A DNA stretch of 64,000 nucleotides, taken from NCBI RefSeq assembly GCF_009905375.1, contig NW_027420023.1:1-64000 (forward strand), given 5' to 3'. This DNA is from Apium graveolens (lineage: Eukaryota > Streptophyta > Magnoliopsida > Apiales > Apiaceae). Position numbers and translations under genes: made by a program. Positions 55,237-64,000 of the stretch are shown here, one piece after another. Numbering within the stretch: position 1 is the stretch's first letter; the number at the start of each line of letters is the position of its first letter. The notes under the pieces are model-generated. The model made no database searches. It saw only the letters and a list, made by a program, of their open reading frames with translations, and had not been told where the DNA came from.

Positions 55237-58200
55237 TGTAATAACCCCCAAAATTTTCAACTTTTTGTAACCCTTGTGAATAGTGTTTTAGCTGAATGAG
55301 AAAACTTTTCACGCCACACTATGTAGGGGTTCTGTTATGGAAATTCTGGGATATTATTAGTACTCTATGTAGTATATAAGTGTATGTAAAGATCGTCAGA
55401 ATCCAATTCCGAACACTTTCGTTTTTCCCGGAAATCCACTAGATACGGAGAGAATTGAGTATAAGGTAACGGGATAAAAAGGATTTAAATTAAAGGATTA
55501 TGATAGAGGATCATAAAAAGAAATATAATGTATTGAGAAAGGTTAAGGGAACCTAAGTAATAAGATCCCAGGTATGATCCTTCAAACGATAAACGAAAAC
55601 GAAAGTTAAGCGAACCGTATAACAGATCAGCGGTCATTAGGCAAACAATTAGGAAGTTAATCAAAGGGATTAGAGAGGATGATGTCACCCAACCAATGAG
55701 AAGGGGACAAGGAGGGGAGGATGACATCATGAGGATGACACAAGCATGACATGGGAAGGAAGGAGGTGTGGTTGAATGAGAACCACACAAATTCAAGGGC
55801 AACAAGGTAATTGACTAAATCAAACACAAAAACAAATCAACCAAGCCAAGCAAAATCATTTTTCATCAAAATCAAAAAGAACCAAGGCATTGTTCATCTT
55901 TTGCTCTCGGCTTTTTAGCTTTTTAAAGGGCAAGAATTTCAAAATCAAGGATCCAAGTTTCCTAAATTGGTAATATAATTCCCTAATCATCTTCATGCTT
56001 AGTTAGGGCTATATCATGAGTTTAAGCCATTAATTCCTTCTCAATCTTCTTCATTTAATCAAAGAAGAAGATAATGAATAGTGTTTTCAAGTTTTTAACT
56101 TGAAATTTTTCTTGTTTTCCTTGAAGATCCAAGCATTCCAAAGACTTCTCAAAGCTTCTTAAGGCTTCCTAGCTCCTCCCACCACTTCAAGGAAGGTATA
56201 CAATCTCCAAACCCTAGATTCCTATGTATTATAAGATGATTTTGATTAGTAGGGTGATATTGTAGCTTGTTGTTGTGATTAGAGTTTGGGATTTGAAATG
56301 GTAGTGAAATGGAATGGTAAATGTTGTGGTTTTGATTAAAAGAACTTAAGTATGATTAAAGTTAAGCTTAGGCATAAGTATGAATGTTAAAATTGAATTG
56401 GTTGGGGTTGTTATGATGTGATAAGGATGGATGTTGGTTGTATTTTGGATTTGAGGTTGAATTGGGATGGTTTTGAATGGTTTAAAATTTGGAAATCGCG
56501 TAAACATAGCCGTCGTAACGTCCGATTTTCTTTGGACTGTTTTTGTGCATAACATTAGGACCCGAGAACCCCCTGCTAGATTATGACCACTGCCATGTTT
56601 AGATAGCTCATGTTACGAGCTTCGTTTTTATATGTAGTTCGTTCGATTCCGATGCACGGTTTAGGAGAAACGACCGTTTCAAGTAACGGCGTTTCGCGAA
56701 CGAAACTTTTCCCCTCGCCTTACTTTGAAACATAGGTTAAAGACCAAAAAGGGTTAATTAATGTATGAAACATTTATGGTAAGTGTGTTAGGCAGTTGGT
56801 AAGACACTCGCGAAGGAATCGCCTTAAAACTCGTAAAGGTTAAATTATTAAAAATGGTGGAGCCGAGGGTACCCGAGTGACTTAAGCAAATCAGTAAGCA
56901 CAAAACAAGCGTTAGAGTCTAAGTTAGTTAAAGTATAGATTTACAAGTGACTTTGGTTTAATTCCAACTTACTTGTTGTTTATAGGTTACCAGACTCGTC
57001 CCGAGCCTTTTATCACCCCAAGTCGCTCAGGCAAGTTTTCTAACCGTTATAACTATTTTTGTGATGTATATATGTATTTGCATTATCTTGCGATAGATGC
57101 ATGTTGGTTAATTAGCAAATGTTGCAATATATTGAAGCATGCTGCTATGGTATATATATATGCATGCCTATTTCGTATTCTTTCCATATATATCTGTTGA
57201 TTCAGTTGATAATACCTATGCTAGAGGATAGCGGTAATTTGCATATACCCTTAGTATAGGGACCCAAAGGTGAAAACATTTTCTAAAACCGGGAGTCGAG
57301 GATCCCGAGTAGATTTTGTATATATGTATATATATACATATATATTTATATATATATATGGTTATAGTTTTCAAAACTATTAATCGAATAAGGTTTATTC
57401 GATAACTTTATTTTATTTAATGAATATTATTATGAATATTCATTCGAGGGCTTATGACTTCTTTATTTATTTAATGAATATTATTATGAATATTCATTCG
57501 AGGGCTTATGACTCTTTTATATTATTTATTGAATATTATTTGAATATTCATTCGAGGGCTTATGACTCAGTTTATATTATTTAATGAATATCATTTGAAT
57601 ATACATTTGAGGATCTATGACTCCGATTATTTGCTGAGATATATTCTTTATTTTATTAAAGAATAAGGTGTCAATAATCAAACTTATTTTCGATTATTCA
57701 AATAAAGATAGTACTTTCATAGAAGTATATCTTTGGTTATTTAATACTCGTTTCAAGTATAAGTTTTAATACTTCTACTTCAATTATTTTTATAAAGATT
57801 ATTCTTATGGGAATATTATTTAAATAATAATATTCAGACATTTTCTAAATATTATGGGGACTGATTTACTTCATTAAATCAGCTTTACTCCAAACACTCT
57901 TTAAAGTGTTTACGAGTCTTCAAAATAATTTTTAAAAAGTTAGAGCGGATCCCAAAACTCATTTTTATATTTAAGATCTTCCTTTTTAAGGGGATTTAAA
58001 TACTCGCTCAAAACCTGAGGGATCCGGCTCTGTAGTGTATTTTATATTCGCAACACTGTTGCAGTTTTGGTAAATGAATTGATTACTTACCCAACGTTCG
58101 GGAAGTAAGTCCATCTATTGAGTCGGCATAAGCAACATGGGCTCAGTGGGCGTCCATGATAGTGTAAGTGGCTCAGTGGGAGTCCATCAAATGCATAAGT

Positions 58201-59196
58201 GGCTGAGTGGCAGTCCAGCATAAGGTCCTATTACGACCAGGGTGATGACCAGTGGGGAATTCGTCCATCTACTAGTAGAAAAGGTTACTTATGGGTATCT
58301 TCGCCTGATCAGCAAGATATCTGGTTTATGCCAAATTCTTTTCCTTTCCAAATTTATTGGATATTGCAATTCTGTTCATACTTTACATGACAGAGGTCTT
58401 CAGGAAATTGTATAAAGAAGATGTATATGTGGATATATATATATATATCAGAACTTAATGAAGTATATCATGACTTCATTTCCTTTAATAAAATTTCAAA
58501 GATTTAATCTATTCAAATCTTGTCTTGTAGTCTCATCTATGTGATGAACTGTTGAAAACTCTTTATACTTTGAACAGTGGTAGTTCAAGTAGCTTTATAA
58601 ATGATATAAGTGTAGTGAAGTATTTGGTAACTTCATCCCTTGTTTTTACTTATATCTAGTAAGTAATTATCTTACACTTGATAAAAGATTCTAGTAAGTA
58701 TCCATTTAGATACTTATATTATTGTTATCACTATATATTATCTTGTGAGCTGTAAGGCTCACTCTTGCTTTATTTCTTCATCACACAACAACAGTTAGGA
58801 AAGATGGCCAGACTCCAGCAGACCCAGCGCAAGCGCGTGGGAAGCGTCCCGCGTCTTCCCGATGATGTTGTAGCTGCTATAGCTGCAGAGGTAGATCTAT
58901 TGTAGATCAGACCATCTACTTTTGAGAATCAATTATGTATAATTATAACTTGTGGCAGATAATGGCAATTAACTGTAAATTTATCAAGTAATCGTTTTGG
59001 GTTGTAATAACTTTTAAATTGTGGATTCAAAGACTTGTACTTATTTCAATTTCATCTCTGAGACTATAATGGGTTGTGGTGTGTGTTAGTGTGGGGTCAC
59101 AGCATAAGGTTATTATTATTAACTAAGTGAAGTGATATTGTGGAAAGAAAGACCGTGACGACCCGGATCCCCGACCCCGGATCTGGGGGTGTTACA
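55237..59196 (+). repeat. 3' LTR of H (3960 bp)
   Basis: Same length as the 5' LTR after removing C. Includes the uninterrupted C target site (~58501), tandem arrays and the hairpin (~58840). Ends GGGGGTGTTACA followed by ACCAT. Confidence 0.96.
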
Positions 59197-59201
59197 ACCA
59201 T

Positions 59202-61230
59202 GTTACGAGAGGACTAAATGAACCTTTGAGCTTCATGTCTCCTAATAAAGACATATGGTTAATAATGATATTAACCTGCTATGATTGCTTTCATTGAAAC
59301 TCTTCTGAAATTTTATCTGCTTCATGTCATATGTGCGTCAAGTTCAGGAGTGTTCTTCATGAATCATACGCGGTAATCATGTTACTTCCTTAGAAGAATT
59401 CGATACGACAGGTATGGACTCCGTATGGTTAGCTATTAAGATTCCAAGGAAAATGAATGACTACCGTAAGTCCGTGGTGGACTATAGTAATGCATCAACG
59501 ATTCTTTGAATAATGAGCCGATTACAACCGCGAGAGTTGTATGGTAATGGATGTTGAGATTAAGTACCATTAATCGGGTCGTGGTGATGTATAAGTTATC
59601 ATTATTAGACTAATTAAGTCGATTATCTACCTATTGAATATTTATTTCTTCTTATCAATAGAGAGTTGTAGTACTATACGAGGAAGGTTGCGGTGCAAGC
59701 ATAGAATTCTAATAACGATGATGTCTAGAATGAAATCCCAGATTCGATTTCGATGTCAAGGGAGTTTCAAAGGTGATTGTGTATAAGCTCGAGCAAGAGC
59801 ATGGGTCCATAGAATGATGGACTGAATAGCAAAAAAAAAAAATTTAGGCATGTGAAATGCGATGCTATTATACTTGATGTTGATTTATATACATATATGT
59901 TTTGATTCTCCTCTGATAAACCTATATAGTTCAGAGGTAGATTCCAAGCCAGATATTTTGTGGCAGTATATTTTTTTTTATATATATATACAATTCTCTT
60001 CAATTCGTTATTTTCTCTCCTTTTCATTTCATGTAAGCTGAGAAGAACAACCCTTCCAGAAGGGGAGGTATTGCCGAATGACTATCTATCTGTGTGATAG
60101 AAGCCTAGTAGGATACCACATGTTGTTTAATTGCTTGTCAAGTACTAAAGGCTGGCCACCTTCTGTACTAACTATGCGATATAACAAGTGTTCATGATCA
60201 TAGTGATCTCTCAATAAATTCTTTTACTTCTATACGATGGATCAAGCTTTCAAAGATAGAAGCATCTAGGAAGGAGTAATATCAGTACGATGGTATTCCG
60301 AATCTAACGCGTTCGTGATACTAAGGTTGACGCAATTATTAAAAGGTTATAGAATGCTAACGAGCAAAAGTGTAACCAGTATAGTATTATGTACAGAAGA
60401 TAGTAATGACTACGAACTGGAAAAGAATGGGTATTGAGAAGCAAAAGTTATAGTGCTAGAAGCTATTATGAGAGTCTGTGTAATAGATTTGAAAGAATTT
60501 GGAATGATCATTTATCGCGGATTGAGTTTTCTTACGATAATAGATCATATGTCATTATCGAGATGTCGCCTTATGAGATCCTTGAGGGAAGACAATGTCG
60601 ATCTCCCTTATATTAGGATGAAGATTGTAGAGCGCAAGATGCTCGGACCCGCAGTAGTCCAAAGGATCAAGGATATAATAGATCTAATCAGAGGACGGCT
60701 GGTAGTAGCCCAAGATGGACATAAGAAGTATGTTGATTTGACACGAAAGGACAAAGAATAGGAAGTAGGGGACCTAGTGTTTTTAAAGGTATCCCCTTGG
60801 AAACCCTTGGAAAGGGTTGATGAGATTCGGAAAGAAATGAAAGCTAAGTCCATGAATTGTTGGACCCTTGGATATATTAAGACGTATTGGGAGGATAGCA
60901 TATCAGCTAGCCCTAACCCCGAACATGTAGCAGGTCGTAACGTGTTTCACGTATCAATGTTAAGGAAGTGTAATTCGGATACCAGATAAATAGGGGCATA
61001 TGAGCGCATAGACATGCAACCCGACGTAACCTATATGGAGCAACCAGGAAGGGTTATAGAGTGAAAAGGAACAAGTGCTTAGGAGAAGGGCTATCAAACT
61101 AGGCAGAGTTTGGTGGTAGGACCACAATGTGGGAAAATTTACTCGAGAGTTAGAAAGTGCAACGCTAAGAGAGTATCCCTATTCATTTTCTATCTGATTC
61201 CGGGACGGAATCCTTTTAAGGAGGGGAGAC
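59202..61230 (+). pseudogene. Interior of F, right part: integrase C-terminus remnant and PPT
   Basis: 59202-60430 is AT-rich with no readable frame. 60434-61195 matches H's integrase end: EAIMRVCVIDLKEF, SPYEILEGRQCRSPLY, MLGPAVVQRIKDIIDLIRGRL, NVFHVSMLRK, and a weak WELE-like tail, in several frames with stops. The polypurine tract is at 61218-61230. Homologous to 54430-55203. Confidence 0.8.
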
Positions 61231-63961
61231 TGTAATAACCCCAATTTTTGGAAATTTTTGAAACCCTTATGAATAGTGATTTTGCAGATTATGCTGAATG
61301 AAAAAACTTTTCATGCCACACTATGTAGGGGTTCTGTTATTGATCTTCTGGGATATTATTAGTACTCTATGTGGTATATAAGTGTATGTAAAGATCGTCA
61401 GAATCCAATTCCGAACACTTTGATTTTCCCGGAAATCCACTAGATACGGAAAGAATTGAGTATAAGGTAACAGGATAAAAAGGATTTAAATTAAAGGATT
61501 ATAAGAGAGGATCAAAAAAGGAATACAATATATTGAGAAAGGTTAAGGGAACCTAAGTAATAAGATCCCGGGTATGATCCCTCAAACGATAAACGAAAAT
61601 GAAAGTTAAGCGAACCGTATAACAGATCAGCGGTCATTAGGCAAACAATTAGAAGCTAATCAAAGAGATTAGAGGGGATGATGTCATCCAACCAATGAGA
61701 AGAGGACAAAGAGGGGAGGATGACATCACATGATGACATAAGCATGACATAGGGAGGAAGGAGGTGTGGTTGGTTTTTAACCACACAATTTTCAAGGTTA
61801 ATAAGGTAATTAACCAAAAACAAATCAAAAACAACCAACCAAAGAATCAAATCAAAGCAAAAACACAAAAAAATCTCTCTTTATCCAAGCTTGCTCTCGG
61901 CTTTTCTTCTTTTTCAAAGAAGAAATTTCCAAAAATGAAGTTCCAAGCATTGTTAAATCACAAGGTAATTATCTAAGGTTCCTTGTACATAGATATGGAT
62001 ATGCTATAAGTTTAAGCTCCTAATTCCTTCACAATCTCTTCCAATAAATCAAGGAAGAAGATGGTGAATAGTAACCTTCAAGAAATAACTTTAGTTTTCT
62101 TGAATTTTTATGAAAGATTAAGGTTATACAAGCAAGGATCAAGGTTCTTTAGGCATTCAAAGCTCTTGTGTTGTGTTAAGAAGCTTCAAGGAAGGTATAA
62201 TCTCTTAACCAAGCTTTGTTATTGAATGTTAAGAGCATAATATGAGTATTATAGTCCATGAGAGGCTTGATGGTTGTGTATGTAGAGATTAGTTGGTTTT
62301 GGGATGTTTTTGGAGTTGTAAATCTTGGTTGTTGATTAATGAACTTAAGTGTAGTTTAAATTCATGATAAAGAATAGTATAAATTGTTAATGTTGAGTTG
62401 TTGGGGCTGTTAGGATGTGGTATGGATGGATTTTGGATTGGGATGTGATTGTGGCTTGATTATGGGTTGAATTGGAAGGGTATAAAATTGGGAAATCGCG
62501 TAAACATAGCCGTCGTAATGTCCGATTTACTTTAGACTGCTTTTGTTCATAACATTAGGACCCGAGAACCCCCTGCTAGATTATGACCATTGCCGTGTTT
62601 AGATATTTCATGTTACGAGCTTCGTTTTGATATGCAGTTCGTTTGATTCCGATGTACGGTTTAGGAGAAACGGCCGTTTTAAGTAACGACGTTTCGCGAA
62701 CGAACCCTTACCCCTCGCCTTACTTTGAAACATAGGTTAAAGACCTTAAAGGACTAATTGAAGTATGAAACATTTATGTAAGGTGTAATAGGCAGTTAGT
62801 AAGACACTCGCGAAGGAATCGCCTTAAAACTCGTAATGGGTAATTTATTAAAAATGGTGGAGCCGAGGGTACTCGAGCGACTTAAGTAAATCATTAAGCG
62901 CAAAACGAGCGTTAGAGTCTGAGTTGGTTAGAGTATAGATTTACAAGTGACTTTGGTTTAATTCCAACTTACTTGTTGCTTATAGGTTACCAGACTCGTC
63001 CCGAGCCATTCGTAACCCCCAGTCGCTCAGGCAAGTTTTCTACCCGTTATACTGTTGTTGTGATGTATATATGTATATGCATTATCTTGTGATAGATGCA
63101 TGTTGGTTAATCAGCAAATTTTGCGATATATTGAAGCATGCTGATATGGTATATATATGCATGCCTATTTCATATTCTTGCCATATATATCTGTTGGTTC
63201 AGTTGATAATACCTATGCTAGAGAATAGCGGTAATTTGCATATACCCTTAGTATAAGGACCCAAAGGTGAAAACATTTTCTAAAACCGGGAGTCGAGGAT
63301 CCCGAGTAGATTTTATATATATATATTTATATATATATATGGTTATAGTTTTCAAAACTATTAATCGAATAAGGTTTATTTGATAACTTTATTTTATTAA
63401 TGAATATTATCTTGAATATTCATTCGAGGACTTATGACTCCTTTATATTATTTATTGAATATTACTTGGATATTCATTTGAGGATGTATGACTCCTTTAT
63501 TTTATTTAATGAATATTATTTATAATATTCATTCGAGGTATTATGACTCCGCTTATTATTTATTAATATTCTTTATTTTATTAAAGAATAAGGTGTCGAT
63601 AATCAAACTCACTTTTGATTATTCAAATAAAGATAGTACTTTCGTATAGGTATATCTTTGGTTATTTAATATTCATTTCAAATATATGTTTTAAAACTTC
63701 TACTTCAATTATTTTTATAAAGATTATTCTTTATGGGAATATTATTTAAATAATAATATTCAGATATTTTCTAATATATTGGAACTGATTTACCTTGTTA
63801 AATCAGCATCACTCCAAACATTCTTAAAAATGTTTTGCGAGTCTTCAAAATGATTTTTAAAAGTTAGAGCGGATCCCAAAACTCATTTTTATATTTAAGA
63901 TCCTCCTTTTGAAGGGGATTTAAATACTCGCTCAAAACCTGAGGGATCCGGCTCTGTGGTG
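61231..63961 (+). repeat. 3' LTR of F, first 2731 bp
   Basis: Collinear with 25224-27960. Scattered substitutions such as GTGTAT(A/G)TAAAG; three tandem units at about 63401-63549. Interrupted at 63961 by I. Confidence 0.93.
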
Positions 63962-64000
63962 TGTAACACCCCCAGATCCGGGGTCGGGGATCCGGGTCGT
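63962..64000 (-). mobile_element. Element I: edge of an H-type LTR in reverse orientation
   Basis: Begins TGTAACACCCCCAGATCCGG, the reverse complement of the H LTR end (49121-49159). F's LTR is broken after CTCTGTGGTG. Only 39 bp are visible. Confidence 0.85.

Larger units (their letters stand above)
33037..59196 (+). mobile_element. Element H: Tekay-like chromovirus (Ty3/gypsy), hosting C
   Basis: Complete element: 5' LTR 33037-49159 (3960 bp once C and one TTAAT are removed), PBS, leader ORF, gag-pol, PPT, 3' LTR 55237-59196 (3960 bp). Target duplication ACCAT at 33032-33036 and 59197-59201. Gag with CCHC knuckles, protease, RT, RNase H, integrase and a chromodomain-like end, together with very long LTRs, point to the Tekay/Del clade. 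Confidence 0.94.
25224..63961 (+). mobile_element. Element F: gypsy element with 4.25 kb LTRs, degenerate interior, hosting H
   Basis: 5' LTR 25224-29474, interior 29475-33036 and 59202-61230, 3' LTR from 61231, itself interrupted at 63962. H (and C within it) interrupts the interior. The LTRs belong to the same superfamily as H's (TGTAATAACCCC...GGTGTTACA) but are a distinct subtype. By eye the two LTRs differ by roughly 1.5-2% in the stretches compared, while the interior has stops everywhere. Confidence 0.88.

Noticed and set aside
58804..58905. Micro-ORF MARLQQTQRK in H's LTR
   Set aside because: Not conserved in F's LTR, where the RNA hairpin is kept instead.

Overview
The window is plant nuclear heterochromatin made essentially only of LTR retrotransposons. 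I find no host gene, rRNA or tRNA gene. The evidence is the Ty1/copia and Ty3/gypsy polyproteins of plant lineages, plant initiator-tRNA-Met primer sites (TGGTATCAGAGC), TG...CA LTRs, and AT-rich spacers with TATA boxes. Most likely a eudicot with a repeat-rich genome; the species cannot be told from the sequence.

Layout, with element letters used throughout. A (1-7750, minus): SIRE/Maximus-like copia element, left end cut by the window; gag, pol and 5' LTR are present. A sits inside the pol of B (7751-18947, plus), an older SIRE-like copia element with a third ORF (ORF3) and a 1.28 kb 3' LTR. The block made of A's 5' LTR plus B's pol half and leader is tandemly duplicated (7132-10472 and 10473-13800). 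B sits inside the pol of D (18948-22006, plus), a decayed copia remnant with a small ORF and ORF3 debris. E (22007-25223, plus) is an Athila/Tat-type gypsy element (5' LTR and gag), broken by F. F (25224-63961, plus) is a gypsy element with 4.25 kb LTRs and a scrambled, dead interior. H (33037-59196, plus) is a Tekay-like chromovirus with 3.96 kb LTRs inserted in F (target duplication ACCAT). C (36309-48466, plus) is a complete, young SIRE-like copia element inserted in the 5' LTR of H (target duplication TTAAT). I (63962-64000, minus) is the edge of another H-type LTR inserted in F's 3' LTR. Nesting is D>B>A on the left and, reading E as lying in D, D>E>F>H>C on the right.

How the parts work together: the copia family has, in order, LTR, PBS, gag-pro-IN-RT-RNase H, a spacer, a small ORF with its own TATA box, ORF3, polypurine tract and LTR. 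In A the gag and pol readings are separated by a GT-AG intron of 1086 nt; C lacks exactly that intron, so C's single 1537-aa Gag-Pol equals A's predicted spliced product. This implies that splicing sets Gag versus Gag-Pol output. H has one 1570-codon gag-pol frame interrupted by four nonsense codons and no frameshift, plus an extra acidic ORF before gag. F is probably a non-autonomous relative: its LTRs are fairly similar to each other while its interior is ruined and out of order.
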